A stretch of 64,000 nucleotides of DNA from Pseudomonas sp. BGI-2 (GCF_004310295.1 NZ_SISB01000013.1:59101-123100), one strand, 5' to 3'; numbered from the stretch's first letter, positions 35,392-45,351 are shown. Made by a program: numbers and translations. The notes: generated by a model not told the origin, from the letters alone.

Positions 35392-36708
35392 TTAGAACTT
35401 GGCTTCGGCGTCCAATTGCAGGGTGTTGATGTCCGAATCTCTGATCGTGGCGTTGGTGAAGTCAGAGTTAGCCATTAAGTACGTCGCACCCACGGCGAAG
35501 TTCTTGTCCAGCTCGTAGCTCACTTTCAACTTGCTGCCACGCGAACCGGTGAAACCGTTGGCGAAGTCGGAGTCGGTGAAGGCGCCGACCACGGCGTTAC
35601 GCTGTACGTCGCGATAGTTGTAGTCCACGGCGAAACCGTAAATCTTGGTTTTGATACCGGCCAACCAGGCAGAGTCCTGATCGTTGCTGGCATCTTTGTT
35701 ATTGACGTACTGACCGTAGAACGAGAGTGGCAGTGGCAGGCCGGTGATGTCGATCTGACCAAAACCTTCGTACAGTTTGAATTGTTCGTTCGGGGTGTTG
35801 CCGTTGGTGGCCAGCACGGATGGGATGCTGGTGCCGCCGGCGGTGATGTCGTCGTCGTTGTCGTAGCCGTAGACGCTGCCACCCAGGGTCAGTTTCAGGT
35901 TGTCGGTGAGGGCGAAGCGCGCGCCTAACTGGCCGGCGTACAGACGCAGGTCGTGTTTGAACTGCACGCCGTCGCCGTCGACGTTGTCCTTGAGGGTGTA
36001 GTGGCCGGCGCTACCGAACAGTTCGGTGCTGGCGCCCAGCGGGTATTTGTAGGTGAGGGCCAGGCCTTCCGGGCTGATGTCGCTATCCCAGATGATGTCG
36101 CCCATGCTCACCCATTGCTGTGGCATCTTGCCGCCAACGATGTGCAGGTTTTTGGCGAAACCCGGATGGTAGTCGACGTAACCCTGGTCCAGCCAGATCG
36201 ACTTCTTGTCGAAGTAGTTGTCCAGACTCTGGTTGGTGGAACGCGCGTCGTCGTTGTTACCGGTGGCGATACGGATACCGGTGTCGACTTGCGGGTTGAT
36301 TTCGGTGTAGGCACCCAGGCGGGCACGAATGCGCTGACGATCCTGGTCGCGGTTGTTGGAAACGCCATCGTTCTTGACCGTCTCCTGACGGAAACGCACG
36401 TCGCCCTTGAATTGGGTCTTGGCGGCCCAGGCCAGTTTCTGGTCGAAGGTGCTCAGTTCATTGGTTTTCTTCGCGGTTGCCGCGATTTGCTCGTTGGTCT
36501 CTTGCTGAGCCTGACGGGCGATTTTCTGGTCTTTCTGATCCCTGGCCAGCTCGGCTTGCAGTTCGCCGTATTGCGCGTTGGTAATCGAGCCGTTTGCCTT
36601 AAGCATGTCGAGCAGTTTGGCGTCGACTGCGGCGCTGGCCGGAACACTCATGGCCAGCAGCAGACCGCCACACAGGACCGCCGCAGTTTTCGTGGAAGCA
36701 AGACGCAT
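35392..36708 (-). CDS. Putative outer-membrane porin
   Basis: 438 residues from ATG 36708 (MRLASTKTAAVLCGGLL); the ORF extends to 36756 without conservation. Signal peptide cut after PASA; an N-terminal helical, coiled-coil-like stretch (about 30-80, rich in Gln/Ala/Lys), then a beta-barrel with alternating aromatic strands (for example WLDQGYVDYHPGF, LFGSAGHYTL) ending LDAEAKF, the terminal Phe of outer-membrane barrels. It fits the Porin_5 putative porin group. Substrate unknown. Confidence 0.82.
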   Translation of the reverse strand: MRLASTKTAAVLCGGLLLAMSVPASAAVDAKLLDMLKANGSITNAQYGELQAELARDQKDQKIARQAQQETNEQIAATAKKTNELSTFDQKLAWAAKTQFKGDVRFRQETVKNDGVSNNRDQDRQRIRARLGAYTEINPQVDTGIRIATGNNDDARSTNQSLDNYFDKKSIWLDQGYVDYHPGFAKNLHIVGGKMPQQWVSMGDIIWDSDISPEGLALTYKYPLGASTELFGSAGHYTLKDNVDGDGVQFKHDLRLYAGQLGARFALTDNLKLTLGGSVYGYDNDDDITAGGTSIPSVLATNGNTPNEQFKLYEGFGQIDITGLPLPLSFYGQYVNNKDASNDQDSAWLAGIKTKIYGFAVDYNYRDVQRNAVVGAFTDSDFANGFTGSRGSKLKVSYELDKNFAVGATYLMANSDFTNATIRDSDINTLQLDAEAKF

Positions 36709-36992
36709 ATCAATCTCCGAAGATGTAAGGGGATGACTGAGCCATCCGGGACACAACCGACCATTGACGGACGGAAACAGTGGCCGGGTAGAACCCGACG
36801 CTCTAAAAACTGGCGCCAGTATCGCGATCGTTTATGACAGAGCGGTGGCAAAGTGATGGCGTCTCGATGACGATACAAAGACTGTCTGAACTTTCGATCC
36901 GGAGCTCTGTCGGCGGTTTTTGACGGATGTGCAATAGCGGGCGATAGGCGATACTCGCCAGGCTGTTACGCGAAGAAGTAGAGAGGGTGTCG

Positions 36993-38117
36993 ATGCCGCT
37001 GCAACGTCTGGAAAGCCTGTCCGATATTGGTCCGCACACGTGGGATGCCCTGGTGCCGGATAATCAGCCGTTTCTGCGCCATGCCTTCCTCAGCGCGCTG
37101 GAAGACAGCGGCAGTCTCGGTCCTCATTCCGGCTGGCAACCCGAGCATTTGTTGAATATCGAAGGGGGGCGGCTGATCGCTGCGATGCCCAGTTACCGCA
37201 AGTGGCATTCCTACGGCGAGTACGTGTTCGATCACGCCTGGGCCGATGCCTGCGAGCGTGCCGGCGTCGACTATTACCCCAAGCTGTTGACCGCCGTGCC
37301 GTTCAGCCCGGTCAGCGGGCCGCGATTGCTGGCGGCCACGGTCGAAGACGGCTTTGAATTACTGAAGAGCTTGCCGGGCTACCTTGAGATCGAAGAGCTT
37401 TCCAGCGCTCACATCAATTTCACGGACTCTTTCACCGACGCAGCATTAGCCGAACAACCTGGCTGGTTGCAGCGAATCGGCTGTCAGTACCATTGGCAGA
37501 ATCGCGGTTATCGGGATTTTCAGGACTTCCTTGACGTCCTCAGTTCGCGCAAACGCAAGCAGATGCGCAAAGAGCGCGAGCAAGTGGCGGGGCAGGGTAT
37601 TGATTTCGAGTGGCTGGAAGGCCGGCAACTGGATCAGGCGCAGTGGGATTTCGTCTATGCCTGTTACGCCAATACCTACGCGGTGCGTCGGCAAAGGCCC
37701 TATCTGACGCGGGAATTTTTCAGTCTGCTGGCCGAGCGCATGCCCGAATCCATTCGCGTGGTGCTGGCCAAACAAGGTTCACGCCCCGTAGCCATGGCCT
37801 TCAGCCTGGTGGGCGGTGACAGTTTTTATGGGCGTTACTGGGGCTGCCTGGCGGAGTTCGACCGTCTGCATTTCGAGACCTGCTTCTACCAGGGCATGGA
37901 CTACGCGATAGCCAACGGCTTCCAGCGTTTTGATGCCGGCGCCCAAGGTGAACACAAGTTGATTCGCGGATTCGAACCGGTGATCACGCACTCCTGGCAT
38001 TACCTGCTTCACGCGGGATTGAAAGCGGCGGTAAAGGATTTTCTGGAGCAGGAAAGGGTTGGCGTGCTGGCTTACGCCGAACAAGCCTTTGCGGCACTAC
38101 CTTATCGTCAGGTTTGA
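36993..38117 (+). CDS. FemAB-like GNAT-fold acyltransferase (DUF482/peptidoglycan-associated)
   Basis: 374 residues from ATG 36993; a GAGAGG site lies 6 bases upstream, while the in-frame GTG at 36987 would abut it. Family segments: DNQPFLRHAFLSALEDSGS, EYVFDHAWADA, RNRGYRDFQDFL-like NRGYRDFQDFLD, RKRKQMRKERE and GGDSFYGRYWGC. DUF482 proteins resemble FemX/FemAB acyltransferases, but the substrate is not known. Soluble, no signal peptide. Confidence 0.85.
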   Translation: MPLQRLESLSDIGPHTWDALVPDNQPFLRHAFLSALEDSGSLGPHSGWQPEHLLNIEGGRLIAAMPSYRKWHSYGEYVFDHAWADACERAGVDYYPKLLTAVPFSPVSGPRLLAATVEDGFELLKSLPGYLEIEELSSAHINFTDSFTDAALAEQPGWLQRIGCQYHWQNRGYRDFQDFLDVLSSRKRKQMRKEREQVAGQGIDFEWLEGRQLDQAQWDFVYACYANTYAVRRQRPYLTREFFSLLAERMPESIRVVLAKQGSRPVAMAFSLVGGDSFYGRYWGCLAEFDRLHFETCFYQGMDYAIANGFQRFDAGAQGEHKLIRGFEPVITHSWHYLLHAGLKAAVKDFLEQERVGVLAYAEQAFAALPYRQV

Positions 38118-38133
38118 CGACAACGTTATAAAC

Positions 38134-38162
38134 AATAAGGCCTTTCAATGAAGGGCCTTATT
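38134..38162 (+). terminator. Hairpin after the FemAB-like gene
   Basis: AATAAGGCC / GGCCTTATT arms around an 11-base loop 16 bases past the stop, with a short T-rich tail. It faces the convergent gene at 38205-38606, so it may work in both directions. Confidence 0.6.
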
Positions 38163-38204
38163 GTTGGTAATCAAGTGTCGAGTTGTATTATAGGTGCGGC
38201 GCAG

Positions 38205-38606
38205 TTACCACCATGGCGCCTGACAGCCGCGAAGTTTCTTCCCGGTTTCAGACTTTTTAAACTCACTGAGGGTCGGGCTGTTCGACCAGTAAGAGTAGGT
38301 GATCGAACCGGAAAGCGGAATGTTCCTGTTTTCGGGGAGGAAACAACTGTATTGATACTTGGGTTTTACGCATTGCACGTCGCTTTTTACGGATTTCGCA
38401 ATGGCAAGGACCTTAGCTGCTTCCGGGGTATTGGCCGGGTAAATCGACTCGTTTTCGTCGATCGTTCCGCTCACCGTACAATTGAATTCAAATTCAATTT
38501 TCGCTTTCTCGATTCTAATGTGATCCTTGATATCCATTGCATAAACATTTCCCTGAAAAAGCCCAAGACTCAGGGGGATAAGAAGTGCTGATTTGAAGTT
38601 CTTCAT
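38205..38606 (-). CDS. Small AT-rich secreted cysteine protein, no family recognised
   Basis: 133 residues. Signal peptide MKNFKSALLIPLSLGLFQGNVYA, then a mature part with four cysteines (FNCTV, VQCVK, YSCFL, RGCQAP) that could make two disulfides. No known domain is apparent. The gene and its 220-base upstream region are visibly more AT-rich than the neighbours, suggesting recent acquisition. Likely periplasmic or secreted. Confidence 0.65.
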   Translation of the reverse strand: MKNFKSALLIPLSLGLFQGNVYAMDIKDHIRIEKAKIEFEFNCTVSGTIDENESIYPANTPEAAKVLAIAKSVKSDVQCVKPKYQYSCFLPENRNIPLSGSITYSYWSNSPTLSEFKKSETGKKLRGCQAPWW

Positions 38607-38825
38607 AGCAATCCTTTGCTAATGGTTTTACTGACAATTTGTATTTAAAAGGGATTAAGCAGTTGCGCAGGAAGAGTATCTTGGTTTTTGCAGAGGTGTA
38701 AGAAGGGGTTTGTATCTGTTTGTTCTGGGGTTGCATCAGTAGTTGAAGACACGTGAAGAATATGAACGAACATGAGGATTTTATTTGCACTTTCGGCCAG
38801 TCAGATCCTCACGTCACCTGACGCG
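38607..38825. other. AT-rich intergenic stretch without recognised gene
   Basis: Low-GC region between the secreted orphan and aqpZ. An ORF on the minus strand (38515-38790) overlaps the orphan in another frame and has no coding character. Promoter elements for the orphan are probably here, but none can be defined. Confidence 0.4.
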
Positions 38826-39521
38826 TTAACCTTGTTCCTTGCCTAACCATTGATACGTTATGCCGCCTATCACCGCGCCAAGCAGCGGTGCCACCCAGAA
38901 CATCCACAACTGCGCGATGGCCCAGCCACCGACTATCAACGCCGGGCCGGTGCTGCGAGCCGGGTTGACTGAAGTGTTGGTGACGGGAATCGAGATCAAG
39001 TGAATCAGCGTCAAGGCCAGGCCAATTGCAATCGGTGCAAGCCCGGCAGGCGCTCGTTTGTCGGTGGCGCCGAGGATGATCAACACGAACATCGCGGTCA
39101 TCACCAGTTCACAGACAAAGCCAGCGGCCATTGAGTACTTGCCGGGGGAGTGTTCGCCGTAGCCGTTCGAGGCCAGTCCGGCGGAGAGATCGAAGCCTTC
39201 CTTGCCGCTGGCGATGTAGTAGATCAGCGCAGCGGCGATAATGCCGCCAATCACCTGGGCGATGATGTACGCGGGCAGCTCCCGGGAGGGAAACCGACCG
39301 CCAACGCACAGGCCGACGGAGACGGCAGGGTTGAGGTGACAACCGGAAATATGGCCAATGGCGAACGCCATGGTCAACACGGAAAGACCAAACGCGATGG
39401 CCACACCCAGCACCCCGATCCCAAGGGGAGAAGACGCGGCGAGCACCGCACTGCCGCAACCTCCCAATACCAGCCAGAACGTACCTAACAACTCAGTGAC
39501 TGAACGTTTGAACAGAGACAT
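38826..39521 (-). CDS. aqpZ: Aquaporin Z
   Basis: 231 residues, the AqpZ length, with six membrane helices and both pore NPA motifs: HLNPAVS (about 62-68) and VNPARST (about 185). Family features include [19 protein letters not shown] at helix 1. A water channel of the inner membrane. Histidine and arginine positions near the NPA motifs favour water over glycerol, but this is a judgement by eye. Confidence 0.93.
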   Translation of the reverse strand: MSLFKRSVTELLGTFWLVLGGCGSAVLAASSPLGIGVLGVAIAFGLSVLTMAFAIGHISGCHLNPAVSVGLCVGGRFPSRELPAYIIAQVIGGIIAAALIYYIASGKEGFDLSAGLASNGYGEHSPGKYSMAAGFVCELVMTAMFVLIILGATDKRAPAGLAPIAIGLALTLIHLISIPVTNTSVNPARSTGPALIVGGWAIAQLWMFWVAPLLGAVIGGITYQWLGKEQG

Positions 39522-39645
39522 GAGAGCGTCCTTGATAGGCGTCCTATCGAGACTGTATCGCGTGATGCATCCTGCAGGCTTACGACAGGCTCATCTCCAG
39601 AACCTTGGCTGAGTACAGCAGGGTTTTTGCGGATTTCCAGCGGCC

Positions 39646-39690
39646 ACAAAAAACCGCCAGGGCCTGTGTTAGAGGGTTATGGCGGTTTAT
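39646..39690 (-). terminator. Terminator of the ABC exporter gene
   Basis: On the minus strand, AAACCGCCA / TGGCGGTTT arms around about 20 bases, followed by a six-T run. It lies 130 bases after the exporter stop, on the far side of a REP pair. Confidence 0.65.
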
Positions 39691-39706
39691 CAGGGTGTAG
39701 ATATTC

Positions 39707-39802
39707 CCTGTGGGAGCGGGCTTGCTCGCGAAGGCGGTGGGTCAGGCAACATTGATTGTGACTGACACTCCCTCTTCGCGAGCAAGCCCGCTCCCACAGG
39801 GG
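39707..39802. repeat. REP inverted pair, CGCGAGCAAGCCCGCTCCCA variant
   Basis: Facing REP copies of the CCCGCTCCCA subfamily just downstream of the ABC exporter gene, matching the pair near oligopeptidase B. Confidence 0.8.
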
Positions 39803-39818
39803 AGGTGGTCTCGCGATA

Positions 39819-41651
39819 TCAATCGATACCGACAAACCCACCCGTCTGGTGCTGCCACAGCCGCGCATACAACCCGCCATGCGCCAACAGTTCGGCGTGG
39901 GTACCGGTTTCGGCGATCTTGCCTTTTTCCAGGACCACCAGCCGATCCATCCGGGCGATGGTCGAGAGTCGGTGGGCGATGGCGATCACGGTTTTGCCCT
40001 GCATCAGGGTTTCAAGACTTTCCTGGATCGCGGCCTCGACTTCCGAATCCAGGGCCGAGGTCGCCTCGTCCATGATCAAGATCGGCGCGTCCTTGAGCAG
40101 CACCCGGGCAATCGCAATCCGCTGACGCTGGCCGCCGGAGAGTTTCACCCCGCGTTCACCCACATGCGCATCGAAACCGGTGCGGCCTTCGGCGTCCGAC
40201 AGCAACGGAATGAACTCATCGGCGCGGGCCTTGTGCACTGCTTCCCACAGCTCGGCGTCGGTGGCATCGGGCCTGCCGTACAGCAAATTGTCGCGGATCG
40301 AACGGTGCAGCAACGAGGTGTCCTGGGTGATCATGCCGATGCGCTCGCGCAGGCTTTCCTGGCCGACTTCAGCGATGTTCTGCCCATCGATGAGGATTCG
40401 CCCGCCCTGCACGTCATAGAGGCGCAGCAGCAAGTTGACCAAGGTCGATTTACCCGCGCCTGATGGTCCGATCAAGCCGATTTTCTCACCGGGCTTGATC
40501 GTCAGGTTGAGGTCGCCAATGATCCCGCTCTTCTTGCCGTAGTGAAAATCCACGTGCTCGAAACGCACTTCGCCACGGGGTACGGTCAGCGGTTTGGCCT
40601 GATCGCGGTCGGTGATGCTGACCGGTTGGGCGATGGTCCGCAAACCGTCCTGGACCATGCCGATGTTTTCGAAGATGCCGGTGACCACCCACATGATCCA
40701 GCCGGACATGTTGACGATACGAATCACCAGGCCTGTCGCCAGGGCAATCGCGCCCACCGAGATCAGCGACTGCGTCCACAGCCACAGGGCCAGGCCGGTG
40801 GTGGTGACGATCAGCAGGCCGTTCATGCTGGTGATCGCCACGTCCATGCTGGTGACCACGCGCCCGGCCAGTTGGGCTTTTTCGGTTTGCTCCTTGATGG
40901 CTTCCTTGGCGTATCGCTGTTCATGGTTGGTGTGGGCGAACAGCTTCAAGGTGGTGATGTTGGTGTAGCCGTCGACGATCCGTCCCATGAGTTTGGAGCG
41001 TGCATCGGAGGATTGCACCGAGCGGTCCTTGACCCGAGGCACGAAGTAATAAAGCGCGCCGATGAACCCGGCGATCCAGGTCGTCAGCGGGATCATCAGG
41101 CGCCAGTCGGCTTCGGCAAACAGCACCAGCGCGCTGATGGCGTAGATCAGCACATGCCATAGGGCGTCCACTGCCTGGACGGCGGAATCGCGCAGAGCGT
41201 TGCCGGTCTGCATGATGCGTTGGGCAATGCGCCCGGCGAAGTCGTTCTGAAAGAAATTCAGACTCTGTTTGAGTACGTAGCGGTGGTTCTGCCAGAGAAT
41301 CAGGCTGGTCATGCCCGGGGTCAGCGTCTGGTGCACCAGCAGGTCGTGCAGTCCGAAGAATATCGGCCGCAGAATCAGGGTCACCACCACCATCCAGGTC
41401 AGTTCAAGCGCGTGATCCTGGAAGAAATCCGGGTTCGGCGTGCCTTGGGCCAGGTCGATGATGCGGCTCAGGTAGTTGAACAGCGCGACTTCGATCAATG
41501 AGGCGAACAGGCCGACAATCAGCAGGGCGGCGAAACTCGGCCAGACCTGCTTCAAGTAATAGGTATAGAAGGGGAGAACCCGATCCGGCGGAGCCGCCGT
41601 CGGAGCGTCACGGAATATGTCGATCAGTTTCTCAAAACGGCGATAAAGCAT
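39819..41651 (-). CDS. ABC-type exporter, fused permease and ATPase (MsbA/multidrug type)
   Basis: 610 residues. Six-helix transmembrane domain (about 35-320) and a nucleotide-binding domain with Walker A GPSGAGKST (about 395), signature LSGGQRQRIAIARVLL, Walker B ILIMDEATSALDSE and switch AHRLST. It is a half-transporter that should dimerise; substrates of this group are lipids or drugs. The next gene upstream is the cyclophilin gene, separated by 85 bases and a hairpin. Confidence 0.88.
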   Translation of the reverse strand: MLYRRFEKLIDIFRDAPTAAPPDRVLPFYTYYLKQVWPSFAALLIVGLFASLIEVALFNYLSRIIDLAQGTPNPDFFQDHALELTWMVVVTLILRPIFFGLHDLLVHQTLTPGMTSLILWQNHRYVLKQSLNFFQNDFAGRIAQRIMQTGNALRDSAVQAVDALWHVLIYAISALVLFAEADWRLMIPLTTWIAGFIGALYYFVPRVKDRSVQSSDARSKLMGRIVDGYTNITTLKLFAHTNHEQRYAKEAIKEQTEKAQLAGRVVTSMDVAITSMNGLLIVTTTGLALWLWTQSLISVGAIALATGLVIRIVNMSGWIMWVVTGIFENIGMVQDGLRTIAQPVSITDRDQAKPLTVPRGEVRFEHVDFHYGKKSGIIGDLNLTIKPGEKIGLIGPSGAGKSTLVNLLLRLYDVQGGRILIDGQNIAEVGQESLRERIGMITQDTSLLHRSIRDNLLYGRPDATDAELWEAVHKARADEFIPLLSDAEGRTGFDAHVGERGVKLSGGQRQRIAIARVLLKDAPILIMDEATSALDSEVEAAIQESLETLMQGKTVIAIAHRLSTIARMDRLVVLEKGKIAETGTHAELLAHGGLYARLWQHQTGGFVGID

Positions 41652-41691
41652 CAGTTCTCCGCCCGCGCGCGGGCTCTCCTTTAAACGATAT

Positions 41692-41719
41692 GAGCGGCGC
41701 CGGATACCGGCAGCCGCTC
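41692..41719. terminator. Strong hairpin between ppiA and the ABC exporter gene
   Basis: GAGCGGC-GCCGG / CCGGC-AGCCGCTC arms with one bulged base and an ATA loop. No T-run, so it may be an attenuator or a stabilising hairpin at the cyclophilin 3' end. Confidence 0.4.
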
Positions 41720-41736
41720 AAGCACTCCTGTGCAGA

Positions 41737-42297
41737 TTAGTCGATAACTTTGGCTGACTTGATGAACACAGGGTCGGCCGGCACGTCTTTCATGCCGCCG
41801 CGAGTGGTGGTTGGCGTGTTGACGATGATGTCCACCACGTCCATGCCTTTGACGACTTTACCGAACACGGCATAGCCATCACCGCTGTCGAGGAAGTCGT
41901 TGTCTTTGACGTTGACGAAAAACTGGCTGGTGGCCGAATCCGGGTTGGAGGTCCGGGCCATGGACAGCGTGCCACGGACGTTATGCAAACCGTTCTTGGA
42001 TTCGTTCTTGATCGGAGCCTTGGTTTCTTTTTGCTGCATTTGTTGAGTGAAACCACCGCCCTGGACCATGAAACCAGGAATCACACGGTGGAAAATCGTG
42101 TTGTTGTAGAAGCCGCTGTTGACGTAATCAACGAAGTTCTTGGTACTGATTGGCGCCTTGACCGGGTCCAGTTCGATTTCGATCTGACCGTTGGTGGTTT
42201 CCAGCAATACGTGCGGCGCCTTGGCGACGGGCGTTGCGGCCATCAGGTTGGCGGCAAACAGAACGGAGCCGGCGACGAGGGCGATTTTTTTCAGCAT
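41737..42297 (-). CDS. ppiA: Periplasmic peptidyl-prolyl cis-trans isomerase (cyclophilin)
   Basis: 186 residues. Signal peptide ending NLMAATPVA, then a cyclophilin domain with [15 protein letters not shown] (catalytic Arg) and [16 protein letters not shown]. It assists folding of exported proteins. The start overlaps the stop of the upstream alpha/beta hydrolase gene by 7 bases, so the two are co-transcribed. Confidence 0.92.
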   Translation of the reverse strand: MLKKIALVAGSVLFAANLMAATPVAKAPHVLLETTNGQIEIELDPVKAPISTKNFVDYVNSGFYNNTIFHRVIPGFMVQGGGFTQQMQQKETKAPIKNESKNGLHNVRGTLSMARTSNPDSATSQFFVNVKDNDFLDSGDGYAVFGKVVKGMDVVDIIVNTPTTTRGGMKDVPADPVFIKSAKVID

Positions 42298-43106
42298 GGG
42301 TCAGTGATCCTGAGTGAGGTGGTGTCGACTGCGGTGAGAAACTCGAGCAGGGTTTGGTTGAAGCGTTCGGGTTGATCCAGCGGGGTGGCGTGGCGCGAAT
42401 CGGCGATCACCACCAGCCGCGCATCGGGCAGCAGTTTTACGTAGGTTTCCTTCAGCGATACCGGCGTGTAATCGCGGTCGGCGCTGACGATGAGGGTTGG
42501 ACAGGCGACCTTCGAAAGTCGTTCCTGAACGCCCCAGCCAACGATCGCATCGAAGCTGGCGAGATAAGCATGTTTGTCGTTTTTTGCCCAGCGCTCAGCC
42601 ATCTTTTGGCGCAAATCGGCTTGTTCGGGTTTGGGGAACAGCTTCGCGCCCAGAGCCTTGCCGATGGTGCCCAGACTGAGGGCACGCATCAGGCTCCAGC
42701 GCTTGAACCACTGCCAATAATCGTCGCGGCTGCGCAGTTTGACCTCGGGCGCGCTGTTGACGATGCACAGGCTTTTGAGCATTCGCGGCTGATCCACGGC
42801 CAGCTGAAAACCGATCATGCCGCCCATGGACAGGCCCACGTAATGCGTGGGACCGAGGTTAAGGTGTTCCATCAGGGCGACCAGGTCGGCACTGAATCCG
42901 GCGATGCTGTAACGCTCCCGGGGTTTGTCGGAGCGACCGTGACCGCGCACGTCCGGGACGATCACCCGGTAATGGGCTGACAGCGCCGGGATCTGCTTTT
43001 CCCAGTCCAGGGTGCTGGAACCCAGCCCGTGGACCAGCAGCAACGGCGTGCCGTGACCGTATTCCTCATAGTGCAGGTTGCAACCTTCATGTTCGAAATA
43101 GGCCAT
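42291..43106 (-). CDS. Alpha/beta hydrolase
   Basis: 271 residues. LLVHGLGSS oxyanion region, nucleophile Ser93 in GLSMGG, acid in VSADRDYTP and His in [15 protein letters not shown]. It resembles 3-oxoadipate enol-lactonase-type and related small-ester hydrolases, but is not in an aromatic pathway cluster, so no substrate is assigned. Expressed with ppiA (overlapping ends) and divergent-side neighbour of a LysR gene on the same strand upstream. Confidence 0.85.
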   Translation of the reverse strand: MAYFEHEGCNLHYEEYGHGTPLLLVHGLGSSTLDWEKQIPALSAHYRVIVPDVRGHGRSDKPRERYSIAGFSADLVALMEHLNLGPTHYVGLSMGGMIGFQLAVDQPRMLKSLCIVNSAPEVKLRSRDDYWQWFKRWSLMRALSLGTIGKALGAKLFPKPEQADLRQKMAERWAKNDKHAYLASFDAIVGWGVQERLSKVACPTLIVSADRDYTPVSLKETYVKLLPDARLVVIADSRHATPLDQPERFNQTLLEFLTAVDTTSLRITDPC

Positions 43107-43120
43107 GCAGATACTCCGTA

Positions 43121-44044
43121 TCAGGCTTGTTCAGGGGCGGCGAACGGCGCATCCAGCGGCGCCGTGTCGAAGGTGCGCAGCAGTTCGATCAGGATTTGCG
43201 TCGCCGGGCCCAGGGGTTTGTCCTTGTTCGAATACAGATAGAAGCTCGGGTTGCGGCTGCCACCCTGGTCCAACGGTAGCAGCTTGAGCGTGCCTTCCCT
43301 GAGTTCGCGTTCAATCATGTGCCGGGGCAGCCAGGCGAAACCCAGGCCGCTGCTGACAAACGTCGCCGCGGTGGCCAGGCTGCCGACGGTCCAGCGCTGT
43401 TCGGCGCCGAGCCAGCCGACGTCCCGTGGTTGCTGGCGACCGGAGTCGCGGATCACCACTTGCATCTGAGTTTCCAGATCCTGGAAGTTCAGTTCGCGGT
43501 TGAGACGATGCAGTGGGTGTTCGGGGTGAGCGACAGCGACGAATTCGACGTCACTCAACTCCGCACCCAGGTAGCCCGGAATACTGAAACCGGTGATCGC
43601 CAGGTCGGCCACGCCTTCAAGCAGGACTTCCTCCACACCCGACAGCACTTCTTCGCGCAGACGCACCCGGCAGCCACGGCTCTGCGGCATGAACGCGGTC
43701 AACGCGCGGACGAGGCGGGCGCTCGGGTAAGCGGCATCGACCACCAGCCGCACTTCCGCTTCCCAGCCTTGCTCCATGTGGTGGGCCAGGTCTTCGAGCT
43801 GGCTGGCCTGTTTCACCAGTTGCCGCGAGCGACGCAACAACACGCCGCCGGCTTCGGTCAGCACCGCTTTGCGGCCATCGATGCGCAACAGCGGCACGCC
43901 GAGTTGGTCCTGCATACGCGCCACGGTGTAGCTCACCGACGATTGCGAGCGGTGCAGCGCTTCGGCGGCCTGGGCGAAACCACCGTGGTCGACCACGGCT
44001 TGTAAGGTTCGCCATTGATCAAGGGTCACGCGCGGCGCTTTCAT
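43121..44044 (-). CDS. LysR-family transcriptional regulator
   Basis: 307 residues. N-terminal HTH (LDQWRTLQAVVDHGGFAQAA, SQSSVSYTVARMQDQLGVPL) and a substrate-binding-like effector domain. It ends 14 bases before the alpha/beta hydrolase gene, so it may be in the same transcript and regulate itself and the hydrolase-cyclophilin genes. Divergent from a small periplasmic protein gene at 44094. Confidence 0.88.
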   Translation of the reverse strand: MKAPRVTLDQWRTLQAVVDHGGFAQAAEALHRSQSSVSYTVARMQDQLGVPLLRIDGRKAVLTEAGGVLLRRSRQLVKQASQLEDLAHHMEQGWEAEVRLVVDAAYPSARLVRALTAFMPQSRGCRVRLREEVLSGVEEVLLEGVADLAITGFSIPGYLGAELSDVEFVAVAHPEHPLHRLNRELNFQDLETQMQVVIRDSGRQQPRDVGWLGAEQRWTVGSLATAATFVSSGLGFAWLPRHMIERELREGTLKLLPLDQGGSRNPSFYLYSNKDKPLGPATQILIELLRTFDTAPLDAPFAAPEQA

Positions 44045-44069
44045 GAATAGCTCCTCTTGTCCTAAGCTG

Positions 44070-44090
44070 GCAGTCCTTATTGGAGACTGC
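44070..44090. promoter_or_regulatory. Inverted repeat in the LysR divergent gap
   Basis: GCAGTC / GACTGC arms around 9 bases, between two divergent genes only 49 bases apart. Candidate LysR site; it also covers the GGAG ribosome-binding site of the gene at 44094. Confidence 0.3.
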
Positions 44091-44093
44091 TGA

Positions 44094-44408
44094 ATGAGAA
44101 AATTCTGTTGTGTGCTGTTGGCGATGCTGCCGCTGACCGCGTTTGCTTATCCGATCGATGTGGAGAAAAACCTTAACGGCATGAAGATCGACTACAACGC
44201 CTACGATACGGATAACGACATCGCCTCCATTCAGGTCAACAACTACGGCGACACCGATGCGATCTGTAAGGTTGTTTTCAACAATGGTCCGGAAGCACCG
44301 CGCACCCGCTCTATCGAAGTGGCCGCCGGCAAACACAAAAATGCCACCGCCAAATTCACCCGGACCATTATCAAGATGCGAATCAACCTGACCTGCACCC
44401 CCAAATGA
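44094..44408 (+). CDS. Small periplasmic protein, function unknown
   Basis: 104 residues. Signal peptide MRKFCCVLLAMLPLTAFA; the mature part has two cysteines (AICKVV and LTCTPK) that probably form one disulfide, and beta-rich content. No domain recognised. A GGAG site lies 8 bases upstream of the ATG. Divergent from the LysR gene. Confidence 0.72.
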   Translation: MRKFCCVLLAMLPLTAFAYPIDVEKNLNGMKIDYNAYDTDNDIASIQVNNYGDTDAICKVVFNNGPEAPRTRSIEVAAGKHKNATAKFTRTIIKMRINLTCTPK

Positions 44409-44417
44409 CATGAAACC

Positions 44418-44511
44418 CTGTAGGAGCGAGACTTGCCCGCGAAGGCGGCGTGTCAGTCCACATCGATGTTGAATGACACGGCCCCTTCGCGGGCAAGCCT
44501 CGCTCCTACAG
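44418..44511. repeat. REP inverted pair
   Basis: Facing copies of the GCGGGCAAGCCTCGCTCCTA family (left arm with one change, GAGACTTG) after the small periplasmic gene. Confidence 0.8.
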
Positions 44512-44642
44512 TGTAAGTATGCTCCGCTTATAAACGAATTTATTGATGGGTTATAGCAGTTATTTGCGCTTTTTCATCGATATGACTCTGTTTAACCTTC
44601 ACTCCATCGCCTTACAGCATTCTCAGATGGAGCCTACATCCC

Positions 44643-45242
44643 ATGTCACGTGTTCTGATCATCGAAAGCAGCGCCCGTCAGCAAGATTCGGTTTCCCGCC
44701 AGTTGACCCAGACGTTCATCAGCCAGTGGAAAGCCGCGCACCCGAACGACCAGATCACCGTGCGTGACCTTGCCGTCAACCCGGTGCCGCACCTGGACAT
44801 CAATCTGTTGGGTGGCTGGATGAAACCTGCCGAGCAGCGCAACGACATCGAACAGATTTCCCTGGAACGCTCCAACCAGTTGACCGACGAACTGCTGGCT
44901 GCCGATGTCCTGGTCATGGCCGCGCCGATGTACAACTTCGCCATCCCGAGCACCCTTAAAGCCTGGCTCGACCATGTGCTGCGTGCCGGTGTGACCTTCA
45001 AGTACACCGACACCGGCCCGCAAGGTTTGCTCAGCGGCAAGCGTGCCTACGTGCTGACCGCTCGCGGCGGGATCTACGCCGGCAGCACAGCCGATCACCA
45101 GGAACCGTACCTGCGTCAGGTGATGGGTTTCATCGGGATTCACGACGTGACCTTCATTCACGCCGAGGGCATGAACCTGGGCGGTGACTTCCAGGAGAAA
45201 GGCCTGAACCAGGCCAGCGCCAAGCTTTCCCAAGTGGCTTGA
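44643..45242 (+). CDS. azoR: FMN-dependent NADH-azoreductase
   Basis: 199 residues, the AzoR length. Flavodoxin-like fold: SARQQDSVSRQLTQTF phosphate-binding loop, AAPMYNFAIPSTLKAWLDH (the MYNF motif beside FMN) and ARGGIYAG. It reduces azo compounds and quinones with NADH. Not in an operon; a strong terminator follows at 45352. Confidence 0.92.
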   Translation: MSRVLIIESSARQQDSVSRQLTQTFISQWKAAHPNDQITVRDLAVNPVPHLDINLLGGWMKPAEQRNDIEQISLERSNQLTDELLAADVLVMAAPMYNFAIPSTLKAWLDHVLRAGVTFKYTDTGPQGLLSGKRAYVLTARGGIYAGSTADHQEPYLRQVMGFIGIHDVTFIHAEGMNLGGDFQEKGLNQASAKLSQVA

Positions 45243-45351
45243 GGCTTTAATCGCCAGATAATCCCTTGATGTTCAAGTGGCCTGGCGCAACCCCTTCAAG
45301 GCTTTACGCGCATCGAACCTCCCTTTGCACTTGTTGCTCCTGAGTGCTGTC

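Noticed and set aside
38515..38790. 91-codon minus-strand ORF
   Set aside because: Overlaps the secreted orphan in a different frame, no ribosome site, AT-rich chance frame.
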